A DNA stretch of 64,000 nt, taken from Natrinema gelatinilyticum. GTDB taxonomy: Archaea; Halobacteriota; Halobacteria; Halobacteriales; Natrialbaceae. Both the position numbers and the translations under genes were made by a program. A model generated the notes under the pieces. That model saw nothing but the letters and a program-made list of their open reading frames with translations, did not search any database and was not told the DNA's origin. This document shows, piece by piece, positions 37,376-45,521 of this stretch; position 1 is the stretch's first letter, and each line of letters starts with the position of its first letter. The stretch is from NCBI RefSeq assembly GCF_024266705.1, contig NZ_CP100756.1, positions 2,852,001-2,916,000 of the forward strand. The letters are read 5' to 3'.

Positions 37376-38630
37376 TGGGTTCACCTCGGGACGGCGGTGC
37401 GTGAAACAGAGATTCACCTATACGGGCTTTCCCGACTGCCGCCAGGAGCGGCAGTCGGGCTGTGACGCCCATGACTCGGCTTCCTACGCACTCGGACCAG
37501 TCAGCAGCACGTGCTCTCGGGCACGGAATACAGCTCGGTCTCTTGCGTCCCATACTTGTGTCACGCTCTTATGGGATAGCAGAATTTCCATCGAGTCAGC
37601 AGACTCACCACGACGTACAACAGCCGAACCACCGGATTTTGCGTTGTCGTCGTTGCAATGCTTTGCTCGGAGAGCCGGTACGTCGCCTCGATACCGAAGC
37701 GTTTCGCGTAGTGGTATCGGGCGTCGCGTGGTGAGTCGATAAACGGCGCGTCAGCGGCGTAGCCGTGACGCGCCACCCCATGTTCGTCGTACCGCCCGTT
37801 TTGGTAGGAACAGTCGATGTAGACGGGAAAATCGACGGTCCAGCTGTGACCGTCGAGTTTCGCCGTCAGATCATGCTGGATGACGCGGCTCCAACCTTCC
37901 GAGAGTTCCTGCTTGATCGTCTGTCCCCAACGGATGATCGGTATCACGTAGGCGTGGTTGTGCGCCTGAAGCAGCGTGAGACACTTGCTATCGTAAAATT
38001 CACGGTCAAGATAGACGGCCTTGACGCTGAGGTCAAGGCCGTCGAGAATCCCGAGAAACTCAGCAAGGACGCTGCTGGCGGTGTCGCCGTCGGTGAGACG
38101 GCGCACCGCCAGCGTATAGCGCTTGTTCTGTACACGCGCGTAGAGAGTGGCATAGGCATGGAACGCGGTGGTTCCACGTTTCGCTTCCGAGTGATAGAGA
38201 CCGTCTGTGTTGTTTTCATCACCATAGTAGGGCCGCAGGTGGAGGTCGGCGACGACCTCCACCTGCTCAGGAAGGACCTCAAGCACGTTCTTCTGAAGGA
38301 GCGCGTTCCCGGCTCGTTCAACCGATTCGAGCTCGAATTTCTCGCGGAGGTGGTACAGAACCGTGTTTTCGTGGGGCGAGTCTGCGCTGTTCTCACAGAG
38401 TTTGGAGGCCGAGGTCCCGTCGGCGCACGCGCCGACGAGGACCTCGTAGATGTCTTCTGCGTCGACCTCAGCATTCTTGCCGAGGTCAAGATCGACTTCC
38501 TCGTCAATGGAGTTGACGAGGAAGTTAAGGAGCTGGTCCTCGTGGATTGAACCGTCCGCTTGCTTTGCTTGCTTGGACACAACTCAGCAAGCGGACTTCT
38601 CAATTAACGGCTTTGTGAAGTACTGAGAAT

Positions 38631-38788
38631 ATTCTCTGTTGTCGAGTGGCGGGGAACTCCAAATTTGCAACTTCGGCGGCTGATTGCGAACCGGTTTCAC
38701 TCGCGGGCCTCCGACGGTTTTTCGTCTCGAGCCGTGAGCTAGGTACCGGCAGGAAAGCGGGCCGGGCGCGATTTGAACACTCGGTCAC
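38631..38788 (-). pseudogene. 5' part of the ORF interrupted by ISH3 copy 1
   Basis: The minus-strand frame runs RRRPASETGSQSAAEVANLE and FPATRQQRIF into the ISH3 end. Without the element it joins the Cys-rich fragment at 35689-35809. Its 5' end lies in the duplicated tRNA-Lys tail, so a true start is not clear. Unrecognised; it may be a chance frame. Confidence 0.3.
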
Positions 38789-38900
38789 ACGGTCGCCCGA
38801 TCCGCTCGCGCTGCGTGTTCCCTGCGTTCAAATCGCGGTAGCCGCTTCGCTCCTCGCGTACGTGTCCGGAGCAGAAGCGGGCCGGGCGCGATTTGAACAC
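38755..38900. repeat. Direct repeat of the tRNA-Lys 3' end, 120 bp apart
   Basis: The 26-base string AAGCGGGCCGGGCGCGATTTGAACAC (given as AAGCGGGCCGGGCG followed by CGATTTGAACAC) occurs at 38755-38780 and 38875-38900. The second copy is the 3' end of the tRNA gene. An inverted copy of the T-loop part (GTTCAAATCGCGG) lies at about 38827-38839. Duplicated tRNA 3' ends are the mark left by integrase-mediated insertion (attL/attR). Confidence 0.7.
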
Positions 38901-38951
38901 GCGACCGTCTGATTAAGAGTCAGACGCTCTGCCTAACTGAGCTACCGGCCC
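38878..38951 (-). tRNA. tRNA-Lys (CUU anticodon)
   Basis: A 74-nt cloverleaf read on the minus strand: acceptor stem GGGCCGG/CCGGCCC with discriminator G, D-arm GCTC/GAGC, anticodon arm TCTGA-CTCTTAA-TCAGA with anticodon CTT, five-base variable loop and T-arm with TTCAAAT. No intron. CCA is not encoded. Confidence 0.95.
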
Positions 38952-39115
38952 TTCACCCCCGACTTTCAGTCGGTCGGTAAAATACGTTTCCCTTGGTGCC
39001 TCCCATGGCAGAGATCCACGTGCGGAGTTTACGGGCCGTGAACTGCTCGTATCGGCCGTCAGTATTTGCTACTCTTCGGGACCGTTAAGTGCGACCGGTC
39101 CGACCACTTGGGCAT

Positions 39116-40579
39116 ATGAGTACGGGGGTTACGATCTCGTCGATTTCTGACTACGCAATTTTGGGCTGTGGGAGCGTGGGATACGCCGTCGCGGAGGAGC
39201 TCGTTGAGCAGGGGAAAGACGTCCTGATCATCGACCGCGACGAGAGCCGCGTGGAATCACTTCGAGATCAGGATCTGGACGCCCGAACGGCCGACATTAG
39301 CGAACCTGGCATCGCCGAACTGGTGACCGACCGCGACGTCGTCCTCATCCTCGCCTCCGACGTCGAGTCCAATAAACGGGCCGTCGAACACATCCGCGAG
39401 AGTACGACCGACCAGTTCGTCGTCGCACGCGCGAGCGACCCCGTCTCCGGCGACGAACTCTCCGAACTCGGGGCCGATATCGTCATCAACCCCTCCTCCG
39501 TCATCGCCGAATCGGCCCTCAGGGCGCTCGAGTCGGGCGAACTCGAGTACAACGCGGGCAAACTCGCCGAGATCGTCGAGGAGACGTCGACGCGGCTCGC
39601 GATCGTCACGCAAGATAGCCCGGATCCGGATTCGATCGCGAGTGCGGCCGCAATCCAGGCGATCGCGATCCACCTCGGAATCGAATCCGACATCATCTAT
39701 CTCGGCGACGTGGGCCACCAGGAAAACCGGGCGTTCGTCAATCTCCTCGGAATCGACCTCGTCCAGTGGGACGAAATCGAGGATCACTCGATCTACGACA
39801 CCGTCGCGCTGGTCGATCACGCGACCTCGAGCGAGATGGAACTCCCGGTCGACATCGTCATCGACCACCTCGAAACGGAATCGGAGACGGAGACGGGGTT
39901 CGAACCCGAGTTCGTCGATATTCGGCCGAACATGTCCTCGACATCGACGATCATGACGAAGTACATCCAGGAGTTCGATATGAACGTCTCCGAGAAGGTC
40001 GCCACGGCCCTGCTCTACGGCATCCGAGCGGAGACTCTGGATTTCAAACGCGACACGACCCCCGCCGACCTCACCGCCGCCGCCTACCTCTACCCGTTCG
40101 CGAATCACGACACGCTCGAGCAAGTCGAGTCGCCGTCGATGTCTCCCGAGACGTTGGACGTCCTCGCGGAAGCGATCACGAATCGCGACGTTCAGGGCAG
40201 TCACCTCGTCTCCAACGCCGGGTTCGTCCGCGACCGCGAGGCGCTCACGCAGGCCGCAAGCCACCTCCTGAATCTCGAGGGCGTCACGACGACCGCGGTC
40301 TTCGGAATTGCCAACGAGACGATCTTTCTCACCGGTCGCTCGAAGGATATCCGCATCAACATCGGCAAAGTGCTCGACGACGCCTACGGCGAGATCGGCG
40401 AGACGGCCGGCCACTCGACGCAGGCGAGCGCGGAGATCCCACTCGGTATCTTCACCGGAATCGAAATCTCGGAGGACACGCGGGAGACGTTGCTCGAGTT
40501 GACCGAAGAAGCCGTCAAGCGAACGCTGTTCGACGCGATGGGCGTCGAAGGCGGGAGCGAAGGGTCGAACGGGAGCTGA
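39116..40579 (+). CDS. TrkA-N/DHH phosphoesterase fusion protein
   Basis: A 487-residue cytoplasmic protein. Residues about 8-125 form a Rossmann NAD-binding (TrkA-N/RCK-like) domain with ILGCGSVGYAVAEELVEQG. Residues about 150-480 form a DHH/DHHA1 phosphoesterase with DSPDPDSIASAAAIQ, ALVDHATSSE and IVIDHLETE as metal-binding motifs. This fusion is common in haloarchaea; related DHH enzymes cleave oligo-RNA or cyclic dinucleotides. Its substrate is unknown, though a link between nucleotide signals and K+ channels has been proposed for RCK fusions. ATG 39116 follows a weak TATA-like GTTAAGT. Confidence 0.9.
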   Translation: MSTGVTISSISDYAILGCGSVGYAVAEELVEQGKDVLIIDRDESRVESLRDQDLDARTADISEPGIAELVTDRDVVLILASDVESNKRAVEHIRESTTDQFVVARASDPVSGDELSELGADIVINPSSVIAESALRALESGELEYNAGKLAEIVEETSTRLAIVTQDSPDPDSIASAAAIQAIAIHLGIESDIIYLGDVGHQENRAFVNLLGIDLVQWDEIEDHSIYDTVALVDHATSSEMELPVDIVIDHLETESETETGFEPEFVDIRPNMSSTSTIMTKYIQEFDMNVSEKVATALLYGIRAETLDFKRDTTPADLTAAAYLYPFANHDTLEQVESPSMSPETLDVLAEAITNRDVQGSHLVSNAGFVRDREALTQAASHLLNLEGVTTTAVFGIANETIFLTGRSKDIRINIGKVLDDAYGEIGETAGHSTQASAEIPLGIFTGIEISEDTRETLLELTEEAVKRTLFDAMGVEGGSEGSNGS

Positions 40580-40599
40580 AAGACTCTCAGACGGTCTTC

Positions 40600-40660
40600 G
40601 CTGGGAACGGGGGCTTAGCGCCCCCGTCCTCACGGAGTGATCGAGTCGGGTAGTTCACAC
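40600..40660 (+). mobile_element. Solo scar resembling an IS1341/tnpB 3' end
   Basis: Reads GGGGGCTTAGCGCCCCCGTC then CTCACGGAGTGATCGAGTCG then GGTAGTTCAC. It aligns with the intact tnpB end at 49573-49625 (CCCCGCCCTCAAGGAGT...CGAGTAGGGCGGGGTAGTTCAC), and the conceptual peptide GGLAPPSSRSDRVG ends at the same TAG. No tnpB is attached. It includes a stem-loop that could end transcription between the converging genes. Confidence 0.5.
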
Positions 40661-40960
40661 CACCAGTTCGTCTTCTTCGTCGTCGGGTTCGCGAACGCGC
40701 TCGACCACATCGTTGATCAGAATGATGTCGCCGACGGATCGGATCCAGCGGTAGGGAACGATGATACCCTGACCCCTGCGGGCTTCCTCCGCGAACAGTT
40801 CGCTGTTTAGATTCGCCACGGCGAGGCCGGTGACAGCTTCGCCGTCGATGTTGAGGCGGAGATCCTCGACTTCGCCCACGAAGACGCCGTTGTTCGAGTA
40901 CACCTCGCGGCCGACGAGCGACGTTATCTCTTGGGAAATGTCGTCCATGACTGGCTTCAT
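40655..40960 (-). CDS. PRC-barrel domain protein
   Basis: A 101-residue single PRC-barrel protein: ITSLVGREVYSNNGVFVGEV, DLRLNIDGEAVTGLAVANLN, then GIIVPYRWIRSVGDIILIND and a short acidic tail. Haloarchaeal single-barrel proteins of this type include cell-division adaptors (CdpB) that bind SepF; the resemblance here is general and I cannot confirm it. Its last codons overlap the tnpB-like scar, so the present C-terminus may have been changed by it. MDDISQ (Met5) is an alternative start. Confidence 0.82.
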   Translation of the reverse strand: MKPVMDDISQEITSLVGREVYSNNGVFVGEVEDLRLNIDGEAVTGLAVANLNSELFAEEARRGQGIIVPYRWIRSVGDIILINDVVERVREPDDEEDELVV

Positions 40961-41077
40961 GCGTGGTGGACTCTTAATTCTTAGTCAGACGTGACAGTCA
41001 CCGAGACGAATGTGACAGCGCCCCGTCGGGAACGACACGGCTGCAAGCCGGTCGGCAGCCCGGAGACGCAGTGACAG

Positions 41078-41848
41078 TCACTCGTAAACCGGGTCTCGCC
41101 CCTCGCGGAACGCGGCGACGGATTCGGCGAAATCCGGATGGCGCACGCATTGTTCGTCTAAGGCGCGACGATACGTCGACGCTCGAGCGATCGCATCGGC
41201 CCGATGCCTGACCATGGCTCGCTTCGTTTGTGCGACTGCGTTTGGACTTCGAGCAGCGATTCGACCGGCGACGTCCCGGACTGCTGCATCGAGTCGGTCG
41301 GGAGCGACGACGCGACTGAAAAGATCCGTCTCCGCGACTGCTTCGGCTTCGAGGACGCCTCCGGTATAGCACAGTTCCCTCGCAATCCCGTCGCCGAGTT
41401 CCAAAACGAGACGCTCGAACGGCGGGACGAGACCCATTCTGATTTCGGCGGGACAGAGCGTTGCATCGGTCGAGGCGATCCGAACGTCACAGGCCATGGC
41501 GAGTTCGTATCCGCCACCGTAGGCAGGGCCGTTCACGCGGCCGATAACCGGAATCGACGCGGACTCGATGATGGCGTACAGTTCCGAGAACGACTCCAGA
41601 TACTCGATCACAGCATCGGGGTCGTCGGCGCGGGCCGCGAACGCGTCGACGTCCGCACCTGCCGAAAACGTTCGGCCGGAACCCGTGACGACGATCGATC
41701 GAACGGAGTCGTCCGCTGCAACCGTTTCGATTTGCTCTCCGAGGTCGTCGATAACTGCAGGCGACATCGCGTTCCCCGCGTCCGGTCGGTCGATCGTCAC
41801 GGTCGCGTACCGGTCCGTAGAGTCATGTGAGACGATAACGTTAGCCAT
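41078..41848 (-). CDS. Enoyl-CoA hydratase
   Basis: A 256-residue crotonase-fold enzyme. Unlike the family member at 30822, both catalytic glutamates are present: GGGYELAMACD and CPAEIRMGL. The oxyanion-hole block FSAGADVDAF is intact. It hydrates enoyl-CoA in beta-oxidation or a related pathway. ATG 41848 is preferred over a GTG five codons upstream. It is 122 bases downstream of the Pta-like gene on the same strand and may share its transcript. Confidence 0.88.
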   Translation of the reverse strand: MANVIVSHDSTDRYATVTIDRPDAGNAMSPAVIDDLGEQIETVAADDSVRSIVVTGSGRTFSAGADVDAFAARADDPDAVIEYLESFSELYAIIESASIPVIGRVNGPAYGGGYELAMACDVRIASTDATLCPAEIRMGLVPPFERLVLELGDGIARELCYTGGVLEAEAVAETDLFSRVVAPDRLDAAVRDVAGRIAARSPNAVAQTKRAMVRHRADAIARASTYRRALDEQCVRHPDFAESVAAFREGRDPVYE

Positions 41849-41970
41849 TCGATCGGAACCCACTGCGGCCAGCGATAAAACAGTACTCGTCCGGCCGGTT
41901 GCGATCCAGCTCTCCCGGGTCGCAGTGGGACCGTTGCTCCGACGGCCAGACTGCGCCGACCGCCGCGGGC

Positions 41971-43179
41971 TTATCCCAGAATCGAGCCGACGGCGGCGTG
42001 GTCGGACAACAGCTGTTGCATCCGGTCGACCGTATCAGCGTCGCGAACGCGGCCGCTGCGGACGACTTTCTCCGCGCGGTCGACGGTCGCGAGCGTGTCC
42101 GTTCGAACCGAGATAATCGGGACGCCCTTCTCGCTTGCCTGACCCAGGATCGCACCCGAGGGCCGATGGCCCCCGGTCAAGATGAGACAGCGAACGCCGG
42201 GGGCCTCGAGCGCCGCAGTGTGGATTTCCGCGCGGTCGCCGCCAGTGATGACGGCCGCGTCTTTCGTCCGCCGGAATCGCCGCAAGGCGCTATCCGCACC
42301 CATCGCACCGACGGAGAACCGTTCGATGTAGGCGTCCTGTCCGGCCTCGACGAGCATCGTCCCGCCGAGTTCGTCGGCCAGTTCGGCAACCGTCACGCCC
42401 GATAACTCGCGTTCGCTCGGAAGGACGCCAGTGACCGGAATCCCGCGTTCCTCGAGGAACGGGATCACGTCCGTCTCGAGCCTGTCGTACGCGTCGTCGA
42501 GCACCTGGTTGAACACGACTCCGCCGAGGCGGTCGCCGAACGACTCCGCGGCTGCGAGGACGTCGTCGACGTCTCCCGGCCTTTCGTAGGACGCGATCAG
42601 CAGAACGCGTGCGTCGAGGAGGTCCGCGATGTCCGGGTCCGTGAGACCGACGATACCACCCATGTCGTAGCGGCCACCGCCCTCGACAAACATTCGGTCG
42701 TGTTCGTCGGCGAGCGTCTCGAACGCCTCGCGGACGCGCTCGCGGAGGTCGACGGGCGATTCGCGCCCGCGGATCACCTGCTCGATGAACGTCGGCGAGT
42801 AGACCACTGGCTCGAGGTCCTGGACGTCTGCATCGAGTTCGAGCAGTTCGCGAGCGAGGAGCGGATCTTCGTCCAGGGTTTTCCCGACGTTGCTCTGGAG
42901 TCGGGTTCCCTTCGGTTTCATGTAGCCGACGCTGTCTCCATCGGCTGTGGCGAGCCGGGCCAGCGCCAACGTGATGGCCGTTTTGCCGATACTTTCCTCG
43001 AGTGAGCTCACGAGCAGCGTGTCGACTTCTCTACCGGGATCGGATATACCGGCATCGCCGTCCGTGTCTGTGGTGCGGGCAGTGTCACTATCTTCTGGGC
43101 CGGTCTGACTGTCGATGTCTGCGGTGGTGCTCTCGCTGTCGGCGGTCGTGGATTCGGGTTCTGGATCGGTCTCGGTCAT
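41971..43179 (-). CDS. P-loop/DRTGG protein (phosphotransacetylase N-terminal-like)
   Basis: A 402-residue protein. After an acidic, Ser/Thr/Asp-rich N-terminal tail of about 50 residues comes a BioD-like P-loop domain (SSLEESIGKTAITLALARLA) and a DRTGG domain near residues 260-370 (VITGGDRAEIHTAALE). The same pair forms the N-terminal part of long bacterial Pta proteins, but the catalytic acetyltransferase domain is missing. It overlaps the start of its stop with the acetyl-CoA synthetase gene (ATGA), so it probably regulates or assists that enzyme. Confidence 0.85.
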   Translation of the reverse strand: MTETDPEPESTTADSESTTADIDSQTGPEDSDTARTTDTDGDAGISDPGREVDTLLVSSLEESIGKTAITLALARLATADGDSVGYMKPKGTRLQSNVGKTLDEDPLLARELLELDADVQDLEPVVYSPTFIEQVIRGRESPVDLRERVREAFETLADEHDRMFVEGGGRYDMGGIVGLTDPDIADLLDARVLLIASYERPGDVDDVLAAAESFGDRLGGVVFNQVLDDAYDRLETDVIPFLEERGIPVTGVLPSERELSGVTVAELADELGGTMLVEAGQDAYIERFSVGAMGADSALRRFRRTKDAAVITGGDRAEIHTAALEAPGVRCLILTGGHRPSGAILGQASEKGVPIISVRTDTLATVDRAEKVVRSGRVRDADTVDRMQQLLSDHAAVGSILG

Positions 43180-45272
43180 AGTTCCTCCGTATCGACGGTG
43201 AGTCGCAGATCGATCGCCTGTACGCCGTCGGGACCCGCGACGAGCGGGTTGACGTCGAGCTCGAGGATCGCCGGAAAGTCCGACACCAGCTGTGAGAGCC
43301 GCTGGATCGTCTCGACGACGCCGTCGACGTCAGCCGGTTCGCGGCCTCGAGCCCCTCGCAACAACGGTGCGGCTCTGATCTCGTCGACCATCTCGCGGGC
43401 CTCGTCTTCGCCAATCGGTGCGACGCGGACTGACGTGTCCTCTAGGATCTCGACGAAGATACCGCCGAGTCCGAACAGCAACAGCGGGCCGAACTGCGGG
43501 TCGCGGTTCATCCCGACGATGGTCTCGGTCGCGGCCTCGAGGTCGAGCATCTCCTGGACCTGGACGCCGATAATACTCGCGTCGGGCTGGTAGGTACGCG
43601 CGCGGGAGACGACGTCCTCGTACGCATCGTACACGTCGTCGGTGGCGACGCCGACTTTGACGCCGCCGATGTCGGACTTGTGAGAGATGTCCGGGCTGAC
43701 GATCTTCAGGACGACGTCGCCGTCGATCGAGTCCGCGACGTCCTGGGCGCGGACAGGATCGTCGACGATTTCGCCGGCCGGTGTGGGGATCCCGTAGGCC
43801 TCGAGCAGGTCCATCGACTCGACGCCGAGTCGGTTGTCGTCTCGGCGGGTTGCACGCTCCAGAATCGCTCGTGCGCGCTCGCGATCGACGTCGAACGTGG
43901 TGGGCACGTCGGCCGTGCGCTCGTGAATCTCGCTGAAGCGAGCGAGCGCGTCGAGTCCCGACACCGCCCGCGACGGATCGAAGTAGTTCGGAATCCCCGA
44001 CTCGCGTAGCGTCGCTTCGGCGTCTCTGGCCCGTTTTCCGCCCATCAGGCACGTTACGACCGGCGTATCGTGCGCTTCTCGCTTCAAAATTACCGTCTCG
44101 GCGAGGTCGTCGTAGGACAGCACCGCGGTCGGCGCGGCGACCACGACTGCGCTCCCGACGGTGGGGTCTTCGAGCGCGATATCGAGGGCCTCGCCGAAGC
44201 GGTCGACGTCGGCGTCACCGATCGCGTCGATCGGGTTGTAGACGTTGGCCTCGTCCGGCATCACCTTGGCGAGCGCGGCGATCGTCTCGTCGGTGAAGTC
44301 GGCCATCTCGAGGCTCGAATCGCCAACCGCGTCGGTGGTGAGAACGCCGGGGCCGCCCGCGTTCGTCACGACTGCGACGCCGTCCGTCTCGGGTTCGGGA
44401 AGTCCCGACAGCGCCCGCGCGTAATCGAACAGTTCCTGGACCGAGTGCGCTCGGATGATTCCGGCCCGATCGAGACCGGCCTCGTAAGCCCGTTCGCTTC
44501 CCGCGATCGCTCCAGTGTGAGACGACGCCGCCTGTGCGCCGGCGTCCGTTCGGCCGGACTTGACGACGACGATCGGGGTGTCGTCGGTCACCTCGCGCGC
44601 AGCATCGACGAATTCCTGCCCGTCGTCGACGTCCTCGAGGTAGCCGATGATGACGTCTGTGTGTGGATCGTCACCCCACTCGCGGACGAAATCCGTCTCG
44701 TCCAGCACTGCCTTGTTGCCGAGCGAAACGACGTCTCGAAAGCCGATGCCTTGGTCGTTGGCCCAGTCGATGACGGCGGTGATGAACGCCCCGGACTGGC
44801 TCATGAAGGAAATCGGGCCTTCGAGTGCGCTTTCCGGCCCGAACGTGGCGTTCATGCCCGTCGCCGTGGCCATGATCCCCAGGCTGTTCGGGCCAACGAC
44901 GTTGAGGTCGTTCTCGGCGGCGATCTTGCGGAGCCGGCGCTCGCGCTCGGCTCCCTTGCTGCCCGTTTCGGCGAAGCCGGCCGTGATGACGACGACGTTC
45001 TCGGTGCCCGCCTCGGCGAGATCGCGGATCGACTCGATCACGACCTCCGACGGGACCACGACTACCGCTAGATCTATCGGCGGCGCGCTCGACGCGTCCG
45101 GATAACACTCGAGCCCGAGCACTTCCTCGCGCGTGGGATTTATGGGTACGACCCTCCCCACGAACTGGTCTCGCAGGTTCTCGAGGATCGCCCGCCCGAC
45201 TGCGCCTTCGCGGTCGGTCGCGCCGACCACAGCGACGGTCTCGGGATCGAAGAGTTCGGATAACCGTCCCAT
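43176..45272 (-). CDS. acd: ADP-forming acetyl-CoA synthetase (alpha-beta fusion)
   Basis: A 698-residue enzyme that makes acetate and ATP from acetyl-CoA, ADP and phosphate (reversible). The alpha part (about 1-450) has the CoA-binding Rossmann domain GRLSELFDPETVAVVGATDR and the ligase-CoA domain with the phosphorylated His in SHTGAIAGSERA. The beta part (about 470-698) has the ATP-grasp domain (VVLKIVSPDISHKSDIGGVK). Fused ACD enzymes are standard in haloarchaea. First gene of a two-gene unit with the Pta-like protein. Confidence 0.93.
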   Translation of the reverse strand: MGRLSELFDPETVAVVGATDREGAVGRAILENLRDQFVGRVVPINPTREEVLGLECYPDASSAPPIDLAVVVVPSEVVIESIRDLAEAGTENVVVITAGFAETGSKGAERERRLRKIAAENDLNVVGPNSLGIMATATGMNATFGPESALEGPISFMSQSGAFITAVIDWANDQGIGFRDVVSLGNKAVLDETDFVREWGDDPHTDVIIGYLEDVDDGQEFVDAAREVTDDTPIVVVKSGRTDAGAQAASSHTGAIAGSERAYEAGLDRAGIIRAHSVQELFDYARALSGLPEPETDGVAVVTNAGGPGVLTTDAVGDSSLEMADFTDETIAALAKVMPDEANVYNPIDAIGDADVDRFGEALDIALEDPTVGSAVVVAAPTAVLSYDDLAETVILKREAHDTPVVTCLMGGKRARDAEATLRESGIPNYFDPSRAVSGLDALARFSEIHERTADVPTTFDVDRERARAILERATRRDDNRLGVESMDLLEAYGIPTPAGEIVDDPVRAQDVADSIDGDVVLKIVSPDISHKSDIGGVKVGVATDDVYDAYEDVVSRARTYQPDASIIGVQVQEMLDLEAATETIVGMNRDPQFGPLLLFGLGGIFVEILEDTSVRVAPIGEDEAREMVDEIRAAPLLRGARGREPADVDGVVETIQRLSQLVSDFPAILELDVNPLVAGPDGVQAIDLRLTVDTEEL

Positions 45273-45399
45273 CGGTTGAGAGTTGGCCGACGAGCCTGTT
45301 AACAGTTGCTGGTAATACGATTTCGCTATTCATCCGCACCGTTGTATTTTTCTCGCCCGATTCACCCTGATTCTGGTGTTCCATTGGTGGCCCGTTAGC

Positions 45400-45475
45400 T
45401 GAAAGAGAGGGTGCTAAGCCCCCGTCTTCGAGGAGCGACCGACGGGAGCGAGGAGGGCGGGGATACAGTACCCGC
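45400..45475 (+). mobile_element. Second solo scar resembling a tnpB 3' end
   Basis: Contains AAGCCCCCGTCTTCGAGGAG, CGACCGACGGGAGCGAGGAG and GGCGGGGATA. It aligns base for base, with few gaps, to AAGCCCCGCCCTCAAGGAGT...GTAGGGCGGGGTA at the end of the tnpB gene at 49573-49621. No tnpB frame precedes it. It directly abuts the left flank of the complete tnpB element. Confidence 0.5.
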
Positions 45476-45521
45476 ACGATCGTCACACACCCCTACTCAC
45501 AAACGCTTAATAAACCATACT

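Larger units (their letters stand above)
36171..37598 (-). mobile_element. IS110-family (IS1111-type) element 1, inserted in ISH3
   Basis: 1428 bp counting one copy of the CA at the junction (36169-36170 and 37597-37598). Sub-terminal inverted repeats ATGGAAATTCTGCT lie seven bases (counting the core) from the left end and three bases from the right end, in transposase orientation. This is the layout described for the IS1111 subgroup. Excision with one CA restores the ISH3 copy to 1388 bp. The transposase is at 36377-37375. Confidence 0.88.
35983..38580 (-). pseudogene. ISH3-family DDE transposase, interrupted
   Basis: The 5' part (38580 down to 37599) encodes the N-terminal 320 or so residues including Asp112, Asp192 and Glu298 equivalents of the DDE site; the 3' part (36170 down to 35983) encodes the last 60 residues. 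The IS1111-type element lies between, and the frame now ends in its terminal sequence. The uninterrupted protein is seen at 45695-46864. Confidence 0.9.
35810..38625 (-). mobile_element. ISH3-family insertion sequence, copy 1, split by an IS1111-type element
   Basis: Ends are CAGTACCTCACAAAGC at 35810 and its near-inverse GCTTTGTGAAGTACTG ending at 38625. Flanks carry a 5-bp target duplication, AGAAT (35805-35809 and 38626-38630). Removing the inserted 1428-bp element leaves 1388 bp, exactly the length of copy 2, and the two copies differ at only a few bases. The transposase reads on the minus strand. This copy cannot make an intact transposase. Confidence 0.93.

Noticed and set aside
37765..38550. 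Long plus-strand frame (261 codons) inside ISH3 copy 1, repeated in copy 2 at 46049-46834
   Set aside because: It is exactly antisense to the well-supported transposase and shares its conservation only through that gene.
38646..38912. Plus-strand frame across the tRNA-Lys region
   Set aside because: It runs through the tRNA gene and its duplicated tail; not a protein gene.
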